NCBI GenBank assembly: GCA_023443625.1 | Contig: JAEZTQ010000037.1 | Span: 1 to 64,000, forward strand | Length of the DNA stretch: 64,000 bases | Origin: Bacillota bacterium | GTDB lineage: Bacteria > Bacillota_A > Clostridia > Lachnospirales > Lachnospiraceae | Direction: 5' to 3' | Shown: positions 1 to 8,320 of the stretch, piece by piece | Layout of the letters: each line of letters begins with the position of its first letter | Numbering within the stretch: position 1 is the first letter of the stretch | Made by a program: the position numbers and the translations under genes | The notes under the pieces: generated by a model | Told to the model about the DNA's origin: nothing | What the model saw: the letters and a program-made list of their open reading frames with translations, nothing else | Database searches by the model: none

Positions 1-372
1 ACAGGATTGTATTATGCCAAGGCAAGATATTATAATCCTAGTATAGGTAGATTTATTAGTGAGGACAGTTATGAGGGAAATATAAATACCCTCATGAGTC
101 TAAACCTTTATATCTACTGCCACAATACTGATCTAAGCGGCCATAAGGTTAAATGGAATCAATGGGATAATCTAATAGGTGCTTTTATCAAAACTGGCTG
201 GGAAATAACAAAAGGTAGAATGTTCCCTACGGACCCTGTAAGCGGATGGAAAAACTTTAAAGCAATGAAAGAGTTGTTTGAAGGAGTTATTTCTGGTGAA
301 ATTACTCTGAAAGATCTTGCAGATATGGGTATTAATGCTGCTATTATGGTATGTTTTAATTGTAAGAGATAG
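1..372 (+). CDS. Rhs/YD-repeat protein, C-terminal end (5' truncated by window)
   Basis: The frame is open from base 1 and stops at 372. It begins with the hallmark end of the Rhs core, YYAKARYYNPSIGRFISED, followed by the usual NLYIYCHN segment. The core normally closes a large beta-cocoon shell that encapsulates a variable C-terminal toxin. After the core only about 75 residues remain (from SGHKVKW to CFNCKR). I do not recognise this tail as a toxin fold, and it may be a short or degenerate tip. No gene that looks like an immunity protein follows: the next reading frame is a sigma factor. The Rhs assignment is secure from the core motif. Function of the tip is unknown. Confidence 0.85.
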   Translation, partial: TGLYYAKARYYNPSIGRFISEDSYEGNINTLMSLNLYIYCHNTDLSGHKVKWNQWDNLIGAFIKTGWEITKGRMFPTDPVSGWKNFKAMKELFEGVISGEITLKDLADMGINAAIMVCFNCKR

Positions 373-388
373 CGAAAAATGGTATAAT
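360..388 (+). promoter_or_regulatory. Candidate sigma-A promoter upstream of the fused sigma factor
   Basis: TTGTAA (360-365) is followed after 17 bp by a perfect TATAAT (383-388). It overlaps the end of the Rhs gene and lies about 105 bp before the sigma-factor start. It could supply basal expression in addition to the bipartite motif at 417-442. Confidence 0.45.
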
Positions 389-416
389 ATAGGGTAAAAA
401 ATAATTAAAATAAAAT

Positions 417-442
417 AAAACCAAACGCTTGTAAGATGGAAC
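417..442 (+). promoter_or_regulatory. Bipartite motif copy A (AAAACCAA-N13-GGAAC)
   Basis: AAAACCAA at 417-424 and GGAAC at 438-442 are separated by exactly 13 bp. The same two blocks with the same spacing recur at 2058-2083 and 3369-3394, each just upstream of a gene. The AAC-containing blocks resemble ECF-type promoter elements. Copy A ends 51 bp before the GTG start of the fused sigma factor, which fits autoregulation (inference). Confidence 0.6.
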
Positions 443-493
443 CTAACTATATGAAGAAAAATCTATAAGCATACAGTGTTCAGGAGGTACAGA

Positions 494-2044
494 GTGGAGA
501 TTAGTAAAGATTTATTAAAAGCCATAAAACAAGCTCAAGAAGGAAGAGAAGAAGGTTTTAATAAGATTTATTCAGCTACTTATAATTTCGTTTATTTTAG
601 ATCTAAAACAATAATGAAGACGGATGATGAAGCATGGGATCTACTTCAAGAAGTTTATATTGTAGCGTATAAGTCCATTTCAAAGCTTGAAAAACCTGAG
701 AACTTGTATGCCTGGTTAGGAGGCATTGCATACAATTTGGGGATGAGGGCATATAGAAATAAGAAGGAAGTTCTTCTGGATGAAGAGAGAGCAGGCATTT
801 TCAATGAAATACAATCAGTAGATAAAGATATACAACCAGAGATGGTAATCGAAGACAAACAGACCAGTAATATTGTTAAAGAGCTAATTGATCTGCTACC
901 TCCATTACAAAAAGCAGCAGTTATAGCTTATTACTACGATGAAATGAGCGTTGGTGATATTGCTGAAAAGTTTGAGTGTAGCACAGGTACAATAAAAAGC
1001 CGTTTAAATTATGCCAGACAGTTTCTAAAAAAAGCAGTTGACGAAAGAGAAAAGAAAGATGGGATTAAGCTGCATTCGGTTACAATTCCGACAATTCTTA
1101 TGGCTTTACATATGCTATCGGAAGAATCAATGGTATCTGCACAGACAGCACAAACGGCATACAATGGGATATGTTCAAGTATCGGAATAGAATCAACGGC
1201 ATTAACTACAGTTGTAAATATTAGTACAGTAGGATCAGGAGCCCAAGCTGCTGGCACCGCGACAAAAGCAACTGGATTAATTGCTAAATTTACTGCTGCT
1301 AGCATTGGAACAAAAACAGTAATTATTGGATCAACGGTAGTCATTGGTATCTCATCGGCAATCGGTGGAGTAATGATAAATAAATTTAAAGATACTAAAC
1401 CAGTTGAAAGCATGGTTACTACAATAGAAGCTACACCTACACCAGAAATACTAAAAGAAAAGGAAGTTATGCCAACAGTCCAGCCAGAATTAACAGAACC
1501 GATATCGGTTCCAAAGGAAGACGGAAAAGAGTATTCAACGGTTTATGATGAACTAAAAAAATATCTTATGAGTTATGATAAAGAGAGTGACCTTGAACGT
1601 TATGAGCAGTACAAATATTCAGAATACTTTATTTATGACTGGAATAATAATGAGCCACCTGTACTAATTATTAGAGATATTTACAATAAAGTAGCTTGTA
1701 AATATAGCATACAATACATTGATAGCATAGATGATATAAAAAGGAATGAAATGGATGAAGGAGCTATTGATTCTGTCTGCTATATAAAGGATAACGGCTT
1801 TGTAGAAGTTGTAGATGACTATGATGATTCTGATACTTTAAACGAATATGAAGGACATGCAGCTTATTTTTACAAAGATATAAACGGAACTAGTATAGAG
1901 ATGGAAGAATTGTGGTTTTGGTATAAAAGCAATGACAAAACATACTTTCTTAATCTTGATGAGTATAAGAAAAGTCGAGCAGAAGTGGAGAGCCTAGAGC
2001 TTATAAAATGGTATTCGATAGATGATTTATCACCATTTAAATAA
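494..2044 (+). CDS. ECF-like sigma-70 factor fused to a membrane-anchored C-terminal extracellular domain
   Basis: The first ~185 residues are a sigma-70 family factor: region 2 at about 20-90 (DEAWDLLQEVYIVAYKSI) and a region-4 helix-turn-helix at about 130-185 (MSVGDIAEKFECSTGTIKS). A linker of about 90 residues rich in Ala, Thr and Ser follows, then one transmembrane helix at about 275-298 (VIIGSTVVIGISSAIGGVMI). A Pro/Thr/Glu-rich stretch leads to a ~160-residue acidic, aromatic-rich domain, presumably extracellular, that I do not recognise. I chose the GTG at 494 because AGGAGG (482-487) precedes it by 6 bp; the in-frame GTG at 476 has no site. No separate anti-sigma gene follows. The inferred role is a one-protein signal transducer that must be released, or act from the membrane, to drive transcription. 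The shared upstream motifs suggest control of itself and the next two secreted proteins. Confidence 0.85.
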   Translation: MEISKDLLKAIKQAQEGREEGFNKIYSATYNFVYFRSKTIMKTDDEAWDLLQEVYIVAYKSISKLEKPENLYAWLGGIAYNLGMRAYRNKKEVLLDEERAGIFNEIQSVDKDIQPEMVIEDKQTSNIVKELIDLLPPLQKAAVIAYYYDEMSVGDIAEKFECSTGTIKSRLNYARQFLKKAVDEREKKDGIKLHSVTIPTILMALHMLSEESMVSAQTAQTAYNGICSSIGIESTALTTVVNISTVGSGAQAAGTATKATGLIAKFTAASIGTKTVIIGSTVVIGISSAIGGVMINKFKDTKPVESMVTTIEATPTPEILKEKEVMPTVQPELTEPISVPKEDGKEYSTVYDELKKYLMSYDKESDLERYEQYKYSEYFIYDWNNNEPPVLIIRDIYNKVACKYSIQYIDSIDDIKRNEMDEGAIDSVCYIKDNGFVEVVDDYDDSDTLNEYEGHAAYFYKDINGTSIEMEELWFWYKSNDKTYFLNLDEYKKSRAEVESLELIKWYSIDDLSPFK

Positions 2045-2057
2045 GTTTATAATTAAT

Positions 2058-2083
2058 AAAACCAAATGCGTTCTAAGTGGAAC
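2058..2083 (+). promoter_or_regulatory. Bipartite motif copy B (AAAACCAA-N13-GGAAC)
   Basis: AAAACCAA at 2058-2065 and GGAAC at 2079-2083 lie immediately after the sigma-factor stop and 122 bp before the BIG2 protein start. Blocks and spacing match copies A and C exactly, while the 13 bp between them differ, as expected for a promoter or protein-binding site. Confidence 0.6.
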
Positions 2084-2205
2084 TATATAATATATAGAGA
2101 TAAACACATCTAATAATAGGGAGGATATATTTTATGGGTTAAGGACTATATGAATTTAAAGAAAAATAAGTATTCACTATGATAAACCTAATGGAGGAAG
2201 AGGAA

Positions 2206-3162
2206 ATGAAAAAACAAAGGAATTTAGTGAGCAAATTGATAGCTATGTTAGTGTTTAGTGTGATAGTAATAAATGCTTGTCTTAGTGAAGTAACAGCTAA
2301 AGCAGCTACAATATATGAGTTATCAGCAAGTGAAATTAATATAGCAGTTGGCAGAAGTCAAATACTACGAATAAGTGGTTTAAATACTCCAAATTCTGTT
2401 GTATGGTCAGTAGAAGATAAAACAATTGCCACGGTATCTAATGGGACAGTAAAAGGTGTCAAAATTGGAGATACTGTTGTCACTGCGAAGATTGGTAAAG
2501 TAAAACTAAAATGCAAAGTACATGTAAAATGGCCAAATCAAGATAGCCTTCCCTACATGAAAAACATATCAATCTCATTACCTACAGATGAAGTAGTAAA
2601 TCGGCTTATTGGTGGACAAGGTGCTTCATGGAAAGTAGATAAAAATCAATTTGTATATATGATACAAAATAACAATGAATTTCCTGTAACAATAAAAGCA
2701 CAAAGATATTTTATGGGAAAAAATTATCATGATGCAGGATATGGAAATCCAGTATCTATAACTATCCCAGCTAATGATTATGAGTTCTTAATATTTGATG
2801 ATACGAACAAGCCTGAAAATATAAGTTCAAGTGGATATTATATTATAAGTGTAAAAAAATCTAAAACTAAATTTATTGAAACAAAGATTACAGTTAGTGA
2901 TAAGAAACTAGATGAAGAAAATGAACTTGCAACTGCGCCTATAAAACTTACCGTAAAAAACTCTACTGGCAAAGAAGTTAAAAAGTTTAAAGCCTACGTT
3001 GTATATTATGATAAATATTCAAGTTATTGTCTTGGTGTTGATAAAATAACTGGCAAGCTAAAAAAAGGAACAAATGAGTTTACTACTAATCCAAGCAAAT
3101 ATAGTGGAACAGCCGAGGATTTTAAAGATGCATATTATAAAATATATTATAATGCATATTAA
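2206..3162 (+). CDS. Secreted BIG2 (bacterial Ig-like) domain protein
   Basis: A signal peptide (MKKQRNLVSKLIAMLVFSV...) is cleaved probably after the AKA around residues 32-34. One BIG2 domain occupies about residues 36-108, with the family's typical WSVEDKTIATVSNGTVKG and a closing VTAKIGKVKLKCKVHV. The remaining ~210 residues are beta-rich with no recognised domain. The ATG at 2206 is preferred over 2179 because GGAGG (2193-2197) sits 8 bp upstream. It has its own copy of the bipartite motif, so it is probably transcribed separately from, but co-regulated with, the fused sigma factor. BIG2 domains are usually adhesion or spacer modules of cell-surface proteins. The ligand is unknown, and no sortase or S-layer anchor is visible. 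Confidence 0.85.
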   Translation: MKKQRNLVSKLIAMLVFSVIVINACLSEVTAKAATIYELSASEINIAVGRSQILRISGLNTPNSVVWSVEDKTIATVSNGTVKGVKIGDTVVTAKIGKVKLKCKVHVKWPNQDSLPYMKNISISLPTDEVVNRLIGGQGASWKVDKNQFVYMIQNNNEFPVTIKAQRYFMGKNYHDAGYGNPVSITIPANDYEFLIFDDTNKPENISSSGYYIISVKKSKTKFIETKITVSDKKLDEENELATAPIKLTVKNSTGKEVKKFKAYVVYYDKYSSYCLGVDKITGKLKKGTNEFTTNPSKYSGTAEDFKDAYYKIYYNAY

Positions 3163-3270
3163 TCACTAATCAGGAAGGGTAATAAGAGAAAGATTCAAAT
3201 AACAGTAACCACTGGATTAGGAGTAGATCCTAATAAGATTTCACAAATATCATTTGTTGCTGGTGAATAA
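3163..3270 (+). other. In-frame relic after the BIG2 protein stop
   Basis: The reading frame of the preceding gene continues past its TAA for 35 codons with no further stop, ending at TAA 3268-3270. It has no ATG/GTG/TTG start with a ribosome binding site. The translated text (ITVTTGLGVDPNKISQISF) looks like the end of a beta-strand domain. It may be the tail of a longer ancestral protein cut off by a nonsense mutation, or a relic of a duplicated paralogue. Confidence 0.35.
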
Positions 3271-3285
3271 TATTACTAAACAATA

Positions 3286-3334
3286 GGGGCTATTTCTCAA
3301 CTATCAATTAACAAGTTAGTTTTGAAACAGCCCC
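3286..3334. terminator. Hairpin between the BIG2 and CAP genes
   Basis: GGGGCT-A-TTTC (3286-3296) pairs with GAAA-C-AGCCCC (3324-3334) with one mismatch. There is no T-run after it on the + strand, so it may act as a processing or stalling hairpin rather than a classical terminator. Confidence 0.35.
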
Positions 3335-3368
3335 TTAGCTATAATAAAAAAAATAATATCAAAAATAT

Positions 3369-3394
3369 AAAACCAACTCTTTATTAGATGGAAC
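3369..3394 (+). promoter_or_regulatory. Bipartite motif copy C (AAAACCAA-N13-GGAAC)
   Basis: AAAACCAA at 3369-3376 and GGAAC at 3390-3394 lie 41 bp upstream of the CAP-domain protein start. It is the third exact copy of the two blocks with 13-bp spacing. I found no fourth copy upstream of any other gene in the window. Confidence 0.6.
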
Positions 3395-3435
3395 ATATTA
3401 GTATAACAATACTTTTAGAAAATGAGGAGGCATCA

Positions 3436-6234
3436 ATGAAAAAGATATCATTACGGATATTTATTGCTATATCTTTAGCAATTCTATTGACAGCAAACAC
3501 CGTAACATTCCATGTGAAGGCTGAGGTAGTTAGTGATTTAAATACTATCACGCAAAATACCGAAATTAAAAGGACCACCGAAAAGAGAGAATTAATAACT
3601 AGGACAGTAAAGACTCAGAAAGAATTAACAACAGCACTAAAAAGTTCTACAGTTGATATTATTGTTATTAAGCCTACTAAGGCAACTAAATTATCTATTC
3701 CATCAGGAACATATAAAAAAGAATTAATTGTATATCAAGCCTATACTACTTTGATCAATAATGGTGTATTCCAAAATTCAAAGATAATTGTAACGAATCA
3801 ATATCAAATAGATAAGGCAGTTAAGACGAAGAATATTAAAGTAATACATGTAAAAACATCAAAGAAGTATAAGTTATCATTTCCAATAGGTTCGAAGAAG
3901 ACAGAGTTATTTATTGAAGCACCTAACTGTAATGTTATCAATTCTAGCAAATGGAAAAATATCATTATTCAGAACATGGGTAACTCTACATGGACTGAAA
4001 ATGCAGAAGATAATAGCATTATTGTGTCAGGTAATATAAAGGCTATTGTTGTAGACAAAGATTCCATTATAAAAACCTTGTTAATCAACCAGCCTAATAT
4101 CAATAATTCAATAATTAATATTAAGGTTGATGGAACAATAAAAGAAGTTAATTTAGAGACAGTAGCTGAAATCAATTTATCAGGTAAAAATACAGATAGC
4201 TTTATAGCAAATATTTCAAACAAAACAAGTGGAACCGCCATAATTTGTATTGGGAACAATGAATTAAAAGTGCAGCCTGTAATAACAGCAACTCCTACTC
4301 AAACCCCAGTAACTCCACAACCAACAGAAACTCCAACGGTTCCGACAACCCCAACAGTACCAACAGTACCTGTTCATACTCATACCTATGTGGGAGTTGT
4401 AACAGCACCAGCAAAATGTACTAAAGATGGTGTTAAAACATATACTTGTGCTTTAGATGGTAATTCATATACTGAAGTAATTCCTGCAACAGGGCACACT
4501 CCTGGCGAATGGGAAGTAATAAAAGCAGCTACATACAATACAACAGGAATAAGAGTTAAAAAATGTACAGTATGCGAGGAAACTCTTGCAACAGAAACAA
4601 CTCCTGTGGTTGCTCATACACATGATTATATAGGTACAGTAACAACACCAGCAACATGTACTAAAGATGGTATTAAAACTTATACATGTTCTATTTGCGG
4701 TGATAGTTATACTGAAGTAATTCCAAAGATTGTTTCAGAGACTCCTTCTGAACCTGCTGTTTATACTGTAGCTATTGAGTCTACTGATGGCAAAACCCCA
4801 TCAAGCGTAACAGGTAGAGACAGATTAGATTTAGCAACTGAAGTTTTCAATAAAGTTAATGAACTAAGAGCTTCTTTAGGTCTTAATGAATTAATTTGGG
4901 ATACGACAATGGATGACTATACACAATTAAGGGCAGCCGAAACATCTTTGAAATTTAGCCATGAAAGACCTAATGGTGAACGCGGTTATCAAATGCATGA
5001 TAAAATTACTTCAGAAAATCTTGCTGTAGGTTATGAAACAGCAGATGAGGTAATGGCAGGATGGACAGCTTCTTCTTCTCACTATAGTGCAATGATTAAT
5101 CCTGATTACGATAGTATTGCTGTAGGATGTTTTGAAAAACAAATTGTTGATTCAAACGGTATTCCTACAGGAGAGTATTATACCGCATGGGTTCAATTAT
5201 TCCATGATAATGAAGGCGGAATACTTACTAAATGTGATGCAGTTTTAGAAACGTTGACTATTCCTAAGCTTCCACAAGTTCATACTCACGCATATACTAG
5301 TAAAATTACTACTGAGGCTACATGTACAATAAATGGTGTAATAACTTATACTTGTACAGCTGGTGATCATACTTATACTGAAGTTATTCCTAAAACAAGT
5401 CATGATGAAGGTAAATGGTATGAACAAAAAGCTGCAGCAACTAGAAATGGTGTTAAAGTAAGAGCATGTACTGTGTGTGGAGCAATATTAGAATCATCAG
5501 TAATTCCTAAATTAACTGATGAAGTTCATACGCATAGTTACACAAGCACAATAACAACTCCAGCTACATGTACTAATGAAGGAGTAACAACTTATACTTG
5601 TACAGCTGGAGACCATACTTATACTGAAAGTTTTCCAAAACTTTCACATATTCCTGGTGACTGGGAAGTAGTTACTGAACCAACAAATACGACTAAAGGT
5701 CTTAAGGTACAAAAATGTACTGTTGGTGGAGAAATCCTAGATACTGAAGAAATTCCTATGTTGGAAGTAGAAGATAAAGAAACCGTTAATGGTCATGAAT
5801 TAGTTACAGTGACTATTGACCTTGGAAATGGTCAAACCAAAGAAGTTAAAGGTTATTACGACTATGCTATGGCACAAGAGGTTTTTAAAAAACTTAATGA
5901 ATTAAGGATCAGTAAAGGTTTAAGTCAACTAAACTGGCATAGTGGAATGACTACTTCTGCTGATATTAGAGCAGGAGAGCTTACTGTTAAATTTGATCAT
6001 TGGAGACCTAACGGAGAATACTGTTACTATATTCATGATGATATGTCTAGTGAAAATGTCGCTATGGGTTATACTTCTGCATCAGATGTTATGGTTGGCT
6101 GGATTAATTCCCTATCACATTATAATGCAATGATTAAATCTGATTATAAGAGTGTTTCTATTAGTTGTTTTATGTACGAAACAATTCCAGGGCAGTATAT
6201 CGGATATTGGTCAATGCTATTCTCAAAAAAATAG
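3436..6234 (+). CDS. Large secreted protein with two CAP (SCP/PR1) domains and Cys-containing HTH-Y repeats
   Basis: This 932-residue protein has a signal peptide (MKKISLRIFIAISLAILLTA). Residues ~40-285 form a repetitive beta-rich region, followed by a Thr/Pro linker at about 288-310. Four copies of an ~80-residue module start with HTHxY near residues 312, 393, 614 and 696; they carry paired Cys (YTC, KCTVC) and TGHTPGEW-type turns. Two CAP domains lie at about 467-595 and 808-932, each with the FNKVNELR / FKKLNELR helix and a Ser-Glu-Asn (TSENLAVGY, SSENVAMGY) core. GAGGAGG at 3424-3430 fixes the ATG at 3436. CAP domains in bacteria are secreted and often bind small hydrophobic molecules or act in the envelope. 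The real ligand here is unknown. The upstream motif links it to the fused sigma factor. Confidence 0.85.
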   Translation: MKKISLRIFIAISLAILLTANTVTFHVKAEVVSDLNTITQNTEIKRTTEKRELITRTVKTQKELTTALKSSTVDIIVIKPTKATKLSIPSGTYKKELIVYQAYTTLINNGVFQNSKIIVTNQYQIDKAVKTKNIKVIHVKTSKKYKLSFPIGSKKTELFIEAPNCNVINSSKWKNIIIQNMGNSTWTENAEDNSIIVSGNIKAIVVDKDSIIKTLLINQPNINNSIINIKVDGTIKEVNLETVAEINLSGKNTDSFIANISNKTSGTAIICIGNNELKVQPVITATPTQTPVTPQPTETPTVPTTPTVPTVPVHTHTYVGVVTAPAKCTKDGVKTYTCALDGNSYTEVIPATGHTPGEWEVIKAATYNTTGIRVKKCTVCEETLATETTPVVAHTHDYIGTVTTPATCTKDGIKTYTCSICGDSYTEVIPKIVSETPSEPAVYTVAIESTDGKTPSSVTGRDRLDLATEVFNKVNELRASLGLNELIWDTTMDDYTQLRAAETSLKFSHERPNGERGYQMHDKITSENLAVGYETADEVMAGWTASSSHYSAMINPDYDSIAVGCFEKQIVDSNGIPTGEYYTAWVQLFHDNEGGILTKCDAVLETLTIPKLPQVHTHAYTSKITTEATCTINGVITYTCTAGDHTYTEVIPKTSHDEGKWYEQKAAATRNGVKVRACTVCGAILESSVIPKLTDEVHTHSYTSTITTPATCTNEGVTTYTCTAGDHTYTESFPKLSHIPGDWEVVTEPTNTTKGLKVQKCTVGGEILDTEEIPMLEVEDKETVNGHELVTVTIDLGNGQTKEVKGYYDYAMAQEVFKKLNELRISKGLSQLNWHSGMTTSADIRAGELTVKFDHWRPNGEYCYYIHDDMSSENVAMGYTSASDVMVGWINSLSHYNAMIKSDYKSVSISCFMYETIPGQYIGYWSMLFSKK

Positions 6235-6267
6235 GTAATAGAAAATAAACAATATTGCAAGAGAGAA

Positions 6268-6324
6268 ACACTCTAAGGGGACAGAATTCAAAATATTCAT
6301 TTGAATTCTGTCCCCTTAGAGTGT
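6268..6324. repeat. Perfect 25-bp inverted repeat, REP-like palindrome
   Basis: Bases 6268-6292 are perfectly complementary to 6300-6324, leaving a 7-base loop. The core contains GGGGACAGAATTC and its complement GAATTCTGTCCCC. That block is typical of palindromes associated with REP-type (Y1, IS200-like) transposases in Clostridia and other bacteria (from memory, not searched). No T-run follows, so it is probably a dispersed repeat that may double as a terminator of the CAP gene. No transposase is nearby. Confidence 0.7.
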
Positions 6325-6500
6325 GAAGAAATATCCAAGATACTATAGTACAATTTTCCGAATTAAGCACAGAAATATTGTGGCTTGTTAATAAGGATAT
6401 AATCTTGATAGTATTAGGTATAATTTATGAGATCAAAATAATCGGAATAAATTAGTATTCTTTATAAAATCTAAGGCACAAGATAGGAGGAAGAAATATA

Positions 6501-8171
6501 ATGAGTGTGAAAAAATTGAGTTCAGGAAAAAAAGATACCAGAGCCAGAGTAGAGCTAGTTCCCAAGCATATTATCTGGAAGCAGGGAGAGATAGAGAATG
6601 AGCAGGTTCTATTAGAAGAAAGAAGTAACCAAATCTCCTTGGAACCGAAGAACCCTTTTATTATGAAAAGCACAAAGGACAAGGCTACAATCCTACTGGA
6701 TTTCGGTTTTGAAATTCATGGAGGACTTCGTATTCAGGTTTGGAATGAGAGTACAAACAGAGGTGCAAAGGTTAGAGTTCGATTTGGTGAATCCGTAACA
6801 GAAGCTATGAGTGAGCTGGGGGGAGAAACCAATGCTACCAATGATCATGCTAGGAGAGATATGGAAGTGGAACTGGGTATGATGAGTATGAATACCATTG
6901 GAGAAACCGGTTTTCGCTTTGTAAGGATTGATTTGGAGGAAGATGCAGTATTAATCATCAAATCCATTACGGCAGTAGCTGTTTATAAAGAAGTTCCTTA
7001 TAAGGGGTCTTTTCGTTGTAATGATGAATTGTTAAATCAGATATGGGATGTAGGTGCGTATACGGTACATCTTAATATGCAGGACTATGTATGGGATGGC
7101 ATCAAACGTGATCGATTGGTATGGGTAGGTGATATGCATCCGGAGGCCTTAACAATTTGGACGGTATTTGGAGAGGACGATTCTGTCGCTAGAAGTCTAG
7201 ATTTTATTCAAAAGGAAACGCCACTGCCAGGATGGATGAATGGATATATGACATATTCCATATGGTATTTAATCATTGTAGCAGATTGGTATATGCGTAC
7301 GGGTAATTTGGAATGGGTAAGAAATCAGCAGGAATATCTAACAGGTGTTTATGAACAATTATCCAATAGTATAGATGAAAGTGGTAAGAATTCAGCGAAG
7401 GAAAACAGATTTATAGATTGGCCTACCAATGACAGGCCTATCGTAACGGATGCGGGAATTCAAGCAATTCACTATTTGGCTATAGAGAAGTTGAAGATGC
7501 TCTTTACCCTACTAGGAGATGAGGAAAGAGCTGCTCGATGTGAACAGGATATGGAGAGATTAAAGCAGTATGAAACGGATTATGAGGATGCAAAACAGGC
7601 TGCAGCCCTTTTAGTTCTGGCAGGACTAAAAGATGCTAAGGATGTGAACGAGAGTTTACTAAAAGTGGGTGGAGCTGCGGGAATGTCCACTTTTATGGGC
7701 TATTATATCTTATCCGCTAGGGCCATGGCAGGAGACTATCAAGGATGCCTTGACTGTATTCGAGAATATTGGGGAGGTATGCTCTCTTTAGGTGCAACAA
7801 CCTTCTGGGAAGATTTTGATATAGAATGGATGAAGGGTGCTGCTCCAATTGATCGCTTACCTAAGGAAGGGGAAATAGATATTCATGGAACTTATGGCCG
7901 TTATTGCTATGAGGGATATCGTCATAGTTTATGCCACGGCTGGGCATCAGGTGCAACCCCATGGCTCACTGAGAACGTGTTAGGAGTAAAGATTGAAGAA
8001 CCAGGTTGTAAAAAAGTAAGTATTACACCTCGCTTGGGAGATTTAGAATGGGCAGAAGGTAGCTTTCCAACTCCTTATGGTGAAATTACAATCTCTCATA
8101 AAAAACAAGAAGATGGTAGGATAAAAACAAAGGTTGATGGGCCACAGGAAGTGGAAATTGTATTGACTTAG
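6501..8171 (+). CDS. Glycoside hydrolase family 78-type alpha-L-rhamnosidase, cytoplasmic
   Basis: A 556-residue protein without signal peptide. The N-terminal ~150 residues are beta-sandwich-like (LLDFGFEIHGGLRIQVWNE), then an (alpha/alpha)6-type catalytic region carries the GH78 signature WDGIKRDRLVWVGDMHPE at about residues 193-210, which holds the acidic residues used in family 78 for inverting hydrolysis. The C-terminal beta domain ends the protein (SITPRLGDLEWAEGSFPT). It is shorter than many ~900-residue GH78 enzymes and lacks the extra N-terminal modules. The start has AGGAGGA about 10 bp upstream. With the next gene, 149 bp downstream, it probably removes rhamnose from imported plant oligosaccharides such as rhamnogalacturonan or rhamnosylated glycosides. 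Substrate is inferred. Confidence 0.8.
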   Translation: MSVKKLSSGKKDTRARVELVPKHIIWKQGEIENEQVLLEERSNQISLEPKNPFIMKSTKDKATILLDFGFEIHGGLRIQVWNESTNRGAKVRVRFGESVTEAMSELGGETNATNDHARRDMEVELGMMSMNTIGETGFRFVRIDLEEDAVLIIKSITAVAVYKEVPYKGSFRCNDELLNQIWDVGAYTVHLNMQDYVWDGIKRDRLVWVGDMHPEALTIWTVFGEDDSVARSLDFIQKETPLPGWMNGYMTYSIWYLIIVADWYMRTGNLEWVRNQQEYLTGVYEQLSNSIDESGKNSAKENRFIDWPTNDRPIVTDAGIQAIHYLAIEKLKMLFTLLGDEERAARCEQDMERLKQYETDYEDAKQAAALLVLAGLKDAKDVNESLLKVGGAAGMSTFMGYYILSARAMAGDYQGCLDCIREYWGGMLSLGATTFWEDFDIEWMKGAAPIDRLPKEGEIDIHGTYGRYCYEGYRHSLCHGWASGATPWLTENVLGVKIEEPGCKKVSITPRLGDLEWAEGSFPTPYGEITISHKKQEDGRIKTKVDGPQEVEIVLT

Positions 8172-8320
8172 CCGTATATAATCTACTTTAAATAAGGAAG
8201 AATAGGAACTGATTCCGCCCAGGCTACGTTCAGTAACATGTATCTGCTGTACAAAAAATTGATACAGTTTATGAGTTTCGCAATTATCTATAGAAATCCT
8301 ATGAAAGAGAGGAGATTTTA

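Noticed and set aside
1009..1413. Long antisense frame inside the fused sigma gene
   Set aside because: No ribosome binding site, and the coding signal on the + strand is continuous; a shadow of the real gene.
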